A stretch of DNA of 42,748 nucleotides from positions 1 through 42,748 of the forward strand of contig CAZIVE010000013.1 of assembly GCA_964542435.1 (NCBI GenBank), given 5' to 3'. Source of the DNA: CAZIVE01 sp964542435. Lineage in GTDB: Bacteria; Bacteroidota; Bacteroidia; Bacteroidales; Tannerellaceae. The position numbers were made by a program, and so were the translations under genes. This document shows positions 17,798-25,742 of this stretch, one piece after another. The notes under the pieces were generated by a model. It had not been told where the DNA came from. It did not search any database and saw only the letters and a list, made by a program, of their open reading frames with translations. Every line of letters starts with the position of its first letter. Position 1 is the first letter of the stretch.

Positions 17798-18137
17798 TGG
17801 AAACGAAAATCATAGGTCTTTGCAGTGACCACGCAGGCTTCGCCATGAAGGAATATGTGAAGTCTTTACTGGTTGAGAAGGGTTTGCCCTACAAGGATTT
17901 CGGAACCTATTCGGCCGATAGTTGCGACTATCCCGATTTCGCCCATCCTATGGCAGCAGCCATGGAGGCAGGTGATATCTATCCCGGAATAGCCGTCTGC
18001 GGTACAGGCAACGGCATCGGTATGACGCTCAACAAACATCAGAGCATTCGTGCCGCTATCTGCTGGGAAAATGAAATCTGCCGTCTGGCTCGTGCACACA
18101 ACGATGCGAACATCCTGGTCCTTCCCGGACGTTTCGT
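17794..18137 (+). CDS. rpiB: ribose-5-phosphate isomerase B, 3' end lost in assembly gap
   Basis: Interconverts ribose 5-phosphate and ribulose 5-phosphate. 114 residues are visible before the N run; the family is usually about 140-150 residues, so roughly 30 are missing. Motifs: LCSDHAGFAMKEYV, the catalytic cysteine in AVCGTGNGIGMTLNK, and AAICWENEICRLARAHNDANILVLPGR. The start codon overlaps the tkt stop (ATGA), which indicates translational coupling. A second ATG three bases on is equally possible. The reading frame that continues through the N run to 18354 is an artefact: bases after the gap are repeats, not coding. Confidence 0.9.
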
Positions 18138-18237
18138 NNNNNNNNNNNNNNNNNNNNNNNNNNNNNNNNNNNNNNNNNNNNNNNNNNNNNNNNNNNNNNN
18201 NNNNNNNNNNNNNNNNNNNNNNNNNNNNNNNNNNNNN
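18138..18237. other. assembly gap (100 N)
   Basis: Exactly 100 N, the usual placeholder for a gap of unknown length. It hides the end of rpiB and the beginning of a 41-bp tandem repeat array, which is the probable reason the assembly broke. Confidence 0.99.
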
Positions 18238-18335
18238 TCGGAATCCGTTTGGGGCACTTTTTCTCAGCGGGAGCATTTTCGGAATCCGTTTGAGGCACTT
18301 TTTGTCAGCGGGAACATAAACGGGATCCGATTGAG
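18238..18335. repeat. 41-bp tandem repeat array, truncated by the gap
   Basis: Two full units (18238-18278 and 18279-18319) and the start of a third (18320) repeat at exactly 41 bases. Each unit starts TCGGAATCCGTTTG(G/A)GGC and ends in CAGCGGGA(G/A)CAT. The units differ at only a few positions. The array runs into the assembly gap on its left, so its true copy number is unknown. Confidence 0.8.
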
Positions 18336-18370
18336 GTCAATCAAATTTGATTAAACCTCAACGGATTCCG
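18321..18370. terminator. long inverted repeat between convergent rpiB and ABC permease genes
   Basis: An imperfect hairpin of about 25 bp per arm is centred on the 14-bp palindrome AATCAAATTTGATT (18339-18352). Its right arm (ACCTCAACGGATTCCG) is an inverted copy of the neighbouring 41-bp unit. It lies between converging genes, so a bidirectional terminator is likely, although the T-tracts are short. Confidence 0.5.
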
Positions 18371-18407
18371 TTTCTAATAAATTGGAGTGTGTTTATATAA
18401 AATGATA

Positions 18408-19637
18408 TTAGATATCTTTTGGACGGAATGGGAATCTGTCGGTGTGGAAATGGCGGCCGTCTTTTTTGATTCGGTGAAGCAGACCCTGTATCTGTCTCAG
18501 ATAGATGAAGCAGGCGATGATGAAATAGATGCCCGCTTGCAGCCATAGCGCATGGTATTCGTGTGCAATGTCGTAAAGACTGGCCCCCATGTTATTGATC
18601 CGCACATATCCATTGATGCCGAACGTAACTGGGAAAAGGTAGGAGACGATCTTCCAGAATTTCGGGACGGCGCTCCATGGCCAGGAGATGCCGGTGATGA
18701 AAAGCATCGGGACAGATATGAAGACAAACAGCATGATACAGTCCTCCCTTCGGTAAACGAAGGAGGAGAACACCATCGCGAAGAAGACGCAGGAGAGGAT
18801 GAACGGTATGATAAATGCAATGAATGTACCGTAATGCCCTAGCTGTGGCAACCCGAAGGTCTTCGTGACATAGGTGAACATGTAGATGCCCATGACGAAG
18901 TAGAGAAGAACGTAAACCAATGCCTTTCCCAGCACGATGTTTACAGGATTCTTGTAGCTCCGGCTCAGTGGGATGATGCAGCCCCTGTTCTTTTCCCTCG
19001 CTCGGCCCATCGACATGCCGATTCCTAGCAGCAGCGTCTGCTGTATGATGAGCATCAGAACCGGCGGAATGAGGAAGCTCGCGAAGCCACTCTGCGTATT
19101 ATAAATGGGAATATAATCGTATTTGATGGGCATTTCGCTGATCACATCTTCCTGATTGGTCATGTTGTGCCCGTATTGATGCACTTTGATGTCCTTGTTC
19201 ATGTCGAGAGCCACCAGATTGGCTGACAGCAGTACCGATTTGTAGTAGAGCATGGCACACATGTCACTGTATTCGCCGATGTAGGTCTGCTCGCCGTGCG
19301 CGATATCCTTTGAAAAGGTTGATGGAATGTGGATGATAGCGTAGGCCTTCTGCCAACGAAGCAGCTCCTTCGCCTCTTCCATGTCGGTGCAATTGGCTAC
19401 GATTTTGACGTCGGACGTGCCGTCGAGCTTGCGGAGGTATTCGCGACTGAGATGCGAATGGCTGTCATCTACGACGGCAGTCGGAACCTCTCTCACCAGT
19501 TCGTTGGTATAGACATAGGAGTAGAGCAGCGGGTACATGATCGGCACGAACAGAATAAAGATCAGAATACCTCTGTCTTTAAAGGTGTCGGTCAGTTCTT
19601 CGAACCAGATTTCTAAGATGTTTTTTAACTGTTTCAT
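18408..19637 (-). CDS. ABC-2 type transporter permease (second of pair)
   Basis: Inner-membrane protein of 409 residues. One N-terminal hydrophobic helix (about 23-45, FILFVPIMYPLLYSYVY) is followed by a large extracytoplasmic domain (about 46-215) and five or six C-terminal helices (about 220-400). This is the ABC2_membrane_3/YhhJ layout. It starts 9 bp after the first permease and belongs to an HlyD-permease-permease operon. Such pairs export drugs or lipophilic compounds in other bacteria; the substrate here is unknown. No ATP-binding domain is fused to it. Confidence 0.88.
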   Translation of the reverse strand: MKQLKNILEIWFEELTDTFKDRGILIFILFVPIMYPLLYSYVYTNELVREVPTAVVDDSHSHLSREYLRKLDGTSDVKIVANCTDMEEAKELLRWQKAYAIIHIPSTFSKDIAHGEQTYIGEYSDMCAMLYYKSVLLSANLVALDMNKDIKVHQYGHNMTNQEDVISEMPIKYDYIPIYNTQSGFASFLIPPVLMLIIQQTLLLGIGMSMGRAREKNRGCIIPLSRSYKNPVNIVLGKALVYVLLYFVMGIYMFTYVTKTFGLPQLGHYGTFIAFIIPFILSCVFFAMVFSSFVYRREDCIMLFVFISVPMLFITGISWPWSAVPKFWKIVSYLFPVTFGINGYVRINNMGASLYDIAHEYHALWLQAGIYFIIACFIYLRQIQGLLHRIKKDGRHFHTDRFPFRPKDI

Positions 19638-19646
19638 CCTTTGTCG

Positions 19647-20825
19647 TTATGGAATGTATTTATACTTCTTGAACGCGATGCGATATCTGTAAATCACCAG
19701 GAACGGCAGTACCAGGAACAACATCATCGCCAGCGCCGATGGCCATACGTAGATGATCGAGTTCCCGTCCAGCGCCTGATTGACGTAGATCAGATAGTAG
19801 TGACGCAGCGGGAAAAGATAGGCCAGCACCTGCATCACAGGGTTCATGGCCGTAACCGGATAGGTAAAGCCTGCCAGTGAGAACGACAGGATTCCCCACA
19901 GAGCGGAGAGGCACATCGCCAGTCGCATGAATCCCGTGAAGAGCCCGAACAGGAAGACGCCGAAAGCCTGCGAAGCCAGCACCGTCATGATCCCAAGAAG
20001 GATCATCCTCAAGATACCGCAATTGCATGGGAATTGCAGATAGTTGAAGAACACCACGTCGTACAGCGTGGTGATGGTGGAGAAGATCACAGTCTGCGGC
20101 AGCAGTTTCCCGATCAGAGCAATCATCACGGAGTTTCCCGAAAGTCGGTACCACTCCTTTTGTGTTTCTTGTTTCCATTCATACCCGATGGTGTAGGTCG
20201 TCGTGAGCAGTATCAGGAGGATCAGAATACCGGGCAGAAGAATGTTGTTTAGATAGACGGAATAATTTAAGGTAGGGTTGTTCAGCGGGTGTCCTTCGAC
20301 GACGATGGGCCTAATGATGGCCATCGCCTGATCTTCGGTGAACCCTTTGGCATATAAAGTCTCACGTGAAAGTCCCAGATGCGCCAGTTCTCCGCAGGTT
20401 CTCAGCTCCTTCATCAGCAGCGTTCCAGGCACGAGGTAGGCCTCGTTGGTGTAGAACGAAATAGTGGGCTGTTTGTTGGCTTCCGCCTTTACGGTCGTAC
20501 CGCGTGGAATGTAGTAGAAAGCGTAAATCTCGCCTCTCTGCATGGCTTGCCGTGCTTCGGTGAAGGTGGGATAATGGGCCACGATCTTCGGCTCGGCGAA
20601 GGCATCGATGATGCGGGCAACGATTCGGGTGATATGGGTGCAGTCTTCATCTACGAGTCCTGTGGGCAGGTTCGTAGGCAGACCGTCTTTCATAAGCGTT
20701 GTGAAGAAGATGAGGCAGATGACAGGAGCGATGATCGTGCAGAAGAGGAACATCGGGCGGTGTGCAAAGAGCCAGACTTCCCTTTTGAAGATTAGGATGA
20801 TTCGCTTAAAGGTGTCCTTCCACAT
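19647..20825 (-). CDS. ABC-2 type transporter permease (first of pair)
   Basis: 392 residues with the same layout as its neighbour: N-terminal helix (about 22-44), a large extracytoplasmic domain (about 45-185), then a bundle of about five C-terminal helices ending in a basic tail (IYRYRIAFKKYKYIP). Similar overall but divergent in sequence from the following permease, so the two probably form a heterodimer. It starts 4 bp after the HlyD gene. Confidence 0.88.
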   Translation of the reverse strand: MWKDTFKRIILIFKREVWLFAHRPMFLFCTIIAPVICLIFFTTLMKDGLPTNLPTGLVDEDCTHITRIVARIIDAFAEPKIVAHYPTFTEARQAMQRGEIYAFYYIPRGTTVKAEANKQPTISFYTNEAYLVPGTLLMKELRTCGELAHLGLSRETLYAKGFTEDQAMAIIRPIVVEGHPLNNPTLNYSVYLNNILLPGILILLILLTTTYTIGYEWKQETQKEWYRLSGNSVMIALIGKLLPQTVIFSTITTLYDVVFFNYLQFPCNCGILRMILLGIMTVLASQAFGVFLFGLFTGFMRLAMCLSALWGILSFSLAGFTYPVTAMNPVMQVLAYLFPLRHYYLIYVNQALDGNSIIYVWPSALAMMLFLVLPFLVIYRYRIAFKKYKYIP

Positions 20826-20829
20826 GATT

Positions 20830-21819
20830 TTATTTGTTTAGGATGGCCGACATGCCTGGTTCCAGATTGGAGATGGGGCTTAGCGGCCGTGCCTGTACTT
20901 CGAACATCTTGAGGTCGTATTGTCCCAGTGTCTTGGTGGCTTTCCATGCGGCAAAGTTTCCGACGTTCTTCATCAGCGAGATCCTTACGGGATAGCTTTT
21001 GTTCATGGCCGGAACGAACACGTGCATCTGCTCGCCGATATGGATGTTCGAAAGTTTGTCTTCACGAATGTTGAAGGTAAACCAAGCATCGTTGGTGACA
21101 TCCACGTTCATGATCGGTGCACCGGTACCAACCAGTTCTCCGATCTCTGGGAATATTTCGGTGACGCGTCCGTCCGTGACGGCGGTCAGCACCGTTTCTT
21201 TTACATAGGAATTGACTTCAGCAATGGCTCCGTTGGCTCTGCTGACTTGAGCTCTTGCAGCCTCTTTGTCTTCCACGCGAGCTCCTTCGACAGCCATGTC
21301 GTATTGCGCTTTGGCCGCTTTCTCGGTAGCTTTGGCTGCATCGTATTGAGCCTGAGCCTCGTCTCTTTTCTGAGCCGAAATGACTCCGTTCTCAAACAGT
21401 TTGCTGACACGTTTGAATGTTTTCTGTGCAATGTCCACACCGGCGATTGATTTCTGCCAGATCTCGTAAGCGGCCTGTATCTGTTGTTTACGGGCGCCGT
21501 TGTTGGCTTCGTCTTCCATGGCCTGTGCAGCAGAGTGCGCTGCTTCAGCCTGAGCCAGCTTCGCACCGATATCGGCAGCCTGCATGATGACCAGTGTATC
21601 GCCTTTGTGCACCAAGTCGCCTTCCTGCACGTAAAATTTGACCACTCTCTCCGGAAGTTTGCTGGAGATCCTGTAGTCGGTCAGTTCCACCTGTCCTTGT
21701 AGCAACTCCTTTTCTTTAGGCAGGCAGAGTCCAATGGCGATCACCACCAGAATGAATGCCACGAGTATGGCCGCAGCCATGAGATTGCTTCTGTATTGTT
21801 TGTCAATCTTCAGTTTCAT
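20830..21819 (-). CDS. HlyD-family periplasmic adaptor (membrane fusion protein)
   Basis: 329 residues. One N-terminal membrane anchor (about 13-33) is followed by the split lipoyl domain (start VELTDYRISSKLPERVVKFYVQEGDLVHKGDTLVIM), a long alpha-helical coiled-coil hairpin (about 85-195, rich in A, Q, E, K) and beta-barrel domains (DAWFTFNIREDKL). It bridges an inner-membrane pump to an outer-membrane TolC-like channel. It heads a minus-strand operon with two ABC-2 permeases. The 318-bp gap to the divergent GH38 gene (21820-22137) must hold its promoter; the best match is GACCTTTG on the minus strand (21894-21887), without a good -33 box. Confidence 0.9.
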   Translation of the reverse strand: MKLKIDKQYRSNLMAAAILVAFILVVIAIGLCLPKEKELLQGQVELTDYRISSKLPERVVKFYVQEGDLVHKGDTLVIMQAADIGAKLAQAEAAHSAAQAMEDEANNGARKQQIQAAYEIWQKSIAGVDIAQKTFKRVSKLFENGVISAQKRDEAQAQYDAAKATEKAAKAQYDMAVEGARVEDKEAARAQVSRANGAIAEVNSYVKETVLTAVTDGRVTEIFPEIGELVGTGAPIMNVDVTNDAWFTFNIREDKLSNIHIGEQMHVFVPAMNKSYPVRISLMKNVGNFAAWKATKTLGQYDLKMFEVQARPLSPISNLEPGMSAILNK

Positions 21820-22065
21820 CTTTCTATTAACGCGTTAAATAATAATTTGCAGAATCATTTCTACCGTCTGCTTCTTTTTCGAGGTACAAAGGTCTTCAAT
21901 AGTCAAGCAAATAAAAAGTCGCATCTAAAGAGTAAATTGTCCGAATCCACAGATTGCAAACGATTTTCGTCAGGACAACGGCACTGATAAAAAGTAGATC
22001 TTTTCTTAATTATCAATTATAGTTAAAGAGCAACGTCAGATTATCATCTTTTTTTATATAATGGC

Positions 22066-22074
22066 TACTTTTAC
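22066..22074 (+). promoter_or_regulatory. possible -7 box for the GH38-ROK operon
   Basis: TACTTTTAC, the same nonamer as the weak candidate ahead of araR, lies 64 bases before the GH38 start, without a clear TTTG upstream. An alternative (ACCTTTG near 22110) is also possible. The rest of 21820-22137 is AT-rich and I see no gene in it. Confidence 0.3.
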
Positions 22075-22137
22075 ATATCTGCTTCAGTTCTTCAAAACTG
22101 AACACCTTTGTTTATTGAATCTTAAATAATACTGGAT

Positions 22138-24690
22138 ATGAAAAATGAAAACAGCATGACACGGCGCACCTTTCTCAGACGTACTGCCGCAGGCGTTGCC
22201 GCCGTCTCGCTCACCCCGTTCAATTCATTGGTCTCAGCTGCCAATGTAAAACTTGTTTGGACTAAAGATGCCTCAAAACTAAGCATGATGATGATCGGTC
22301 ATGGACACATCGATCCTGTTTGGCTATGGCGTTGGCCGGAAGGCGTTGCTGTCGTCCACAGTACATTCCGTTCCGCTCTCGATCGCATGAAGGAGTTCCC
22401 CGACATGGTCTTTACTGCCAGTTCTGCTCAGTTCTATCAATGGATCGCCGACAATGACCCTGATATGCTGAAGGAGATTCGTCAGCGTGTGGAAGAGGGC
22501 CGATGGAATATTGTCGGAGGCTGGTGGATTGAGCCGGATGTGAATATCCCATGCGGCGAGTCCTTGGTCCGACAAGGCTTGTATGGTCAGCTGACTTTTC
22601 AGAAGCTGTTCAACAAACGGGCCAAGGTGGCTTTCAATCCTGATTCGTTCGGACATCCCGGAACGCTTCCTCAGATCATTGCCAAGCAGGGCATGGACAA
22701 CTACTGTTTCATGCGTCCGGCAGCTCATGAGAAGACCATCCCGTCCGATCTTTTCTGGTGGGAATCGCCTGACGGCTCACGTGTGATGACCTATCGAATC
22801 CAAAATAGTTACGGCGATAACGGCGATTCTGCTCGTCAGAACCTGGAAGCTATCGTAAAGATTGCTCCGCAGCAGCCGATGAAAACGTTCATGGCTTTCT
22901 ATGGTGTGGGTGATCATGGAGGTGGACCGACCAAGGAGTGTTTGAAGAATGTGGAGGAGATTCGAAAGGAAAAGGGAGCTCCGAAAATATCTTACGGAAG
23001 CCTCGACGGCTATTTCGAAAAGATGCGTGCAGAGAAAGCTCTGACCATTCCCGTCTTGAAAGAGGACTTGCAGCATCATTCAGTGGGTTGCTATACTGCT
23101 GAGAGCAGTCTTAAAAAAGGCAATGCCTTGGCAGAAGAGGCTCTGATGAAAGCCGAGAAGATCTGCACAGCCGGCGAACTGCTTTGGAAAGCGAACTATC
23201 CCAAGTCTGAATTTACCGCTGCCTGGCAGAAACTGCTGTTCATGCAGTTCCATGACAGCATGGCTGGAACGGCTCTGGTTTCCCATTATAAAGATGTCGC
23301 GGAAGGACATGGCTTTGCTCAGAACATTGCGCATGATGCCGAATCTATAGCCATTCAGAAGTTGGAGTGGCAGATCCCGACCACAGATAAAGAGGCTCAG
23401 TATCTCATTGCGTTCAACCCGCATGCCTGGGAAGTGAAGGCGGAAATTCATTACGATATCAGCTGGAATGATCAGCCGGAGAATACAAGTGTGGTGGATT
23501 CTGGTAATAAGTCGTTGCCTCATCAGTGGGTATTGGCCGAATCACAATGCGGCGATCGGAAGGGTTTGCTGTTCGAAGCGGCACTTCCTCCTTTTGGCTA
23601 CGAACAGTTTCGTGTCATTAAAGGCTCGCCAGCCACTATTGCCTCGCCTGCCAAGGCTGAAGGGAATGTGCTCGAAAACGAGTTCTACAAACTTACCTTC
23701 TTATCGGACGGGACGGTCAGTATCTATGATAAATCGGTGGGTAAGGATCTTTTTCCACAAGGCAAAGGCGGATGCCGCGCAGTCGTGATCAATGATACGA
23801 GCGATACATGGAGTCATAAGATTGTAAATTATGAAGAAGAGATCGGAGCCTTCAGTAATGCCGTTGCTAAAGTACTCGAGAATGGTCCGCTGAGAGCAAC
23901 GGTCCGCACCGTGTCAACCTACGGAAGTTCTCGTCTGACTATCGACTGGAGCTTGTATGCCGCTTCCAAACGTATCGATTCCGAGGTCTCCTTGGATTGG
24001 CACGAGCATTTGAAGATGCTTAAATTCTCCTTCCCGACGAATCTCGATTCACCCGCTTCAACCTATGCCGTACCTTATGGATTCATCCAGCGCGAAGTGA
24101 ATGGTGATGAAAATCCCGGACAGCATTGGATTGATGTCACAGGTTCACTCGAATCGATTCCTTATGGACTCTCCGTCATCAACGATTCCAAGTACGGCTA
24201 TGATGTGAAAGGTAATGACTTGCGTGTTTCCATTGCACGTTCTGCCGTTTACGCCCAGCATAATCCCGCCAAACTGTATCCTGATAAGGAATATGTCTGG
24301 CAAGATCAAGGCATACAGACTTTCCGCATGGCTCTGGTTCCTCACAAAGGAGATTGGAAAGAGGTGAATATTCCGCGTATCAGTGAGGAGTTCCTGTCTC
24401 AGCCCGTCTCCTTGTATCAGGGAATTCACGGAGGACATCTGCCTCTGAAATCGGCTTTCCTGCAAGTGGATGTCCCCAATGTCAACGTGGCAGCGATCAA
24501 GAAATCCGAGGAAGGTGACGACATCATCATCCGTTGTGTCGAAACGCAAGGTAAAGCTACGGATGCCACTTTGAACTTCCTGACGGAAAATGCATCATGG
24601 AAAATGAGTTTTAAACCCTGCGAAATTAAAACATTGCGATGCAATGCAGGGAAAGGCTCCATAAGAGAGGTTGACTTACTGGAAGAATAA
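22138..24690 (+). CDS. alpha-mannosidase, glycoside hydrolase family 38, Tat-exported
   Basis: Hydrolyses alpha-mannosidic linkages; 850 residues. The N terminus carries a twin-arginine signal (TRRTFLRRTAAGVAAVSL) with a likely cut after LVSA near residue 34, so the folded, metal-loaded enzyme should go to the periplasm. The catalytic domain has the zinc-site motif GHGHIDPVWLWRW (H57, D59) and the nucleophile D169 in FNPDSFGHPG. The helical middle region follows (about 280-400) and then the long beta-sandwich C-terminal half. It is upstream of a ROK kinase gene (16 bp from stop to the chosen ATG), suggesting mannoside breakdown followed by sugar phosphorylation. Confidence 0.92.
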   Translation: MKNENSMTRRTFLRRTAAGVAAVSLTPFNSLVSAANVKLVWTKDASKLSMMMIGHGHIDPVWLWRWPEGVAVVHSTFRSALDRMKEFPDMVFTASSAQFYQWIADNDPDMLKEIRQRVEEGRWNIVGGWWIEPDVNIPCGESLVRQGLYGQLTFQKLFNKRAKVAFNPDSFGHPGTLPQIIAKQGMDNYCFMRPAAHEKTIPSDLFWWESPDGSRVMTYRIQNSYGDNGDSARQNLEAIVKIAPQQPMKTFMAFYGVGDHGGGPTKECLKNVEEIRKEKGAPKISYGSLDGYFEKMRAEKALTIPVLKEDLQHHSVGCYTAESSLKKGNALAEEALMKAEKICTAGELLWKANYPKSEFTAAWQKLLFMQFHDSMAGTALVSHYKDVAEGHGFAQNIAHDAESIAIQKLEWQIPTTDKEAQYLIAFNPHAWEVKAEIHYDISWNDQPENTSVVDSGNKSLPHQWVLAESQCGDRKGLLFEAALPPFGYEQFRVIKGSPATIASPAKAEGNVLENEFYKLTFLSDGTVSIYDKSVGKDLFPQGKGGCRAVVINDTSDTWSHKIVNYEEEIGAFSNAVAKVLENGPLRATVRTVSTYGSSRLTIDWSLYAASKRIDSEVSLDWHEHLKMLKFSFPTNLDSPASTYAVPYGFIQREVNGDENPGQHWIDVTGSLESIPYGLSVINDSKYGYDVKGNDLRVSIARSAVYAQHNPAKLYPDKEYVWQDQGIQTFRMALVPHKGDWKEVNIPRISEEFLSQPVSLYQGIHGGHLPLKSAFLQVDVPNVNVAAIKKSEEGDDIIIRCVETQGKATDATLNFLTENASWKMSFKPCEIKTLRCNAGKGSIREVDLLEE

Positions 24691-24706
24691 TTGAAAGGGT
24701 TTGAGG

Positions 24707-25684
24707 ATGGAAAAGAAAATGATAGGAATTGACATCGGCGGAACGAAGTGTGCCGTCACATCTGGGAAGATCAATGAAGACAGGACAATCTCTGTCCTTC
24801 GTAAGATTTCCTTCCCGACAGAGGTTACCAAAGGTGTAAGTCAGACGTTGGAACATATCTTTGCCGGGATAGATGAACTGCTGGAGGGAAAGTCGGCTGC
24901 AGATACCATTGAATCCATTGGCATCAGTTGCGGTGGTCCGCTCGACAGTGTGAAGGGAGTGATTCTGTCTCCTCCTAATCTTCCGGGTTGGGATGAGGTC
25001 CCGATTGTCGCCATGCTGACAAACCGATATCAGGTCAAGGTAGGATTGCAGAATGATGCCAATGCCTGCGCTCTGGCTGAATGGAAATTCGGTGCCGGAA
25101 GAGGTTATAAGGATGTGATCTTTCTAACGTTCGGAACCGGGATGGGTGCAGGTCTGATACTTGACGGCAAGCTTTATGTTGGAGCCAATGACATGGCAGG
25201 TGAAGTAGGGCATGTCCGTCTTGAGAACATCGGACCGGTTGGTTATGGTAAAGCCGGTTCGTGCGAAGGCTTCTGCAGCGGGAACGGAATTGCCCAGTTG
25301 GCTAAGATGAAGGTCTTGGAGCAGATCCAACAGGGTATCCAGGTCTCATTCTGTCCGACTCTTGCACAGATTGATCAGATTACCGCAAAAGATGTGAGCG
25401 AGGCTGCCATAAAAGGTGATCCATTGGCTTTGGAGATATACAGGATATGCGGTTGCTACTTGGGACAGTTTCTTTCTATCCTGATAGATATCCTCAATCC
25501 TCAACTTATAGTCATCGGGAGTATTTATGCCCGATCTCAGTCTCTGTTGGAGACCAGCATGAAGCAAGTGATCGAGAGGGAGACGCTTCCCTATTCACGA
25601 TCTGTCTGCAGAATCGTTCCTGCCGGATTGGGAGAAAGCATAGGTGATATGGCTGCACTTTCTGTGGCATCTTATCTGCTGTGA
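24707..25684 (+). CDS. ROK-family sugar kinase-like protein
   Basis: Cytoplasmic, about 325 residues. ATP-binding motif MIGIDIGGTKCAV, catalytic-type segment LQNDANACALAEW, phosphate motif FLTFGTGMGAGLIL, and GEVGHVRLE. There is no DNA-binding N-terminal domain, so it is a kinase-type rather than regulator-type ROK. The usual ROK zinc motif (CxCGxxGCxE) is reduced here to GSCEGFCSGNG, with cysteines missing. I start at the ATG at 24707, with an AAAGGG ribosome-site-like run before it; a TTG 6 bp upstream and an ATG 12 bp downstream are alternatives. Its place after the GH38 gene suggests mannose or another hexose as substrate. Confidence 0.85.
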   Translation: MEKKMIGIDIGGTKCAVTSGKINEDRTISVLRKISFPTEVTKGVSQTLEHIFAGIDELLEGKSAADTIESIGISCGGPLDSVKGVILSPPNLPGWDEVPIVAMLTNRYQVKVGLQNDANACALAEWKFGAGRGYKDVIFLTFGTGMGAGLILDGKLYVGANDMAGEVGHVRLENIGPVGYGKAGSCEGFCSGNGIAQLAKMKVLEQIQQGIQVSFCPTLAQIDQITAKDVSEAAIKGDPLALEIYRICGCYLGQFLSILIDILNPQLIVIGSIYARSQSLLETSMKQVIERETLPYSRSVCRIVPAGLGESIGDMAALSVASYLL

Positions 25685-25710
25685 GATGAAAGAGTTTTCG
25701 AATAAATTAT

Positions 25711-25718
25711 TACATTTG
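25711..25718 (+). promoter_or_regulatory. -7 box for the aminotransferase gene
   Basis: TACATTTG matches TAnnTTTG, 25 bases before the aminotransferase ATG and 27 bases after the ROK stop. No good TTTG is present at -33, so it is a moderate candidate. Confidence 0.45.
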
Positions 25719-25742
25719 CCGGCGTTTAAATAATACATAGAA

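Noticed and set aside
18138..18354. Reading frames that continue through the N run
   Set aside because: The translation through N is meaningless, and the sequence after the gap is tandem repeat.
18321..18370. Inverted repeat as the end of an insertion sequence
   Set aside because: There is no transposase in the neighbourhood and no target-site duplication. The arm matches the adjacent 41-bp unit, so it is part of the repeat family.
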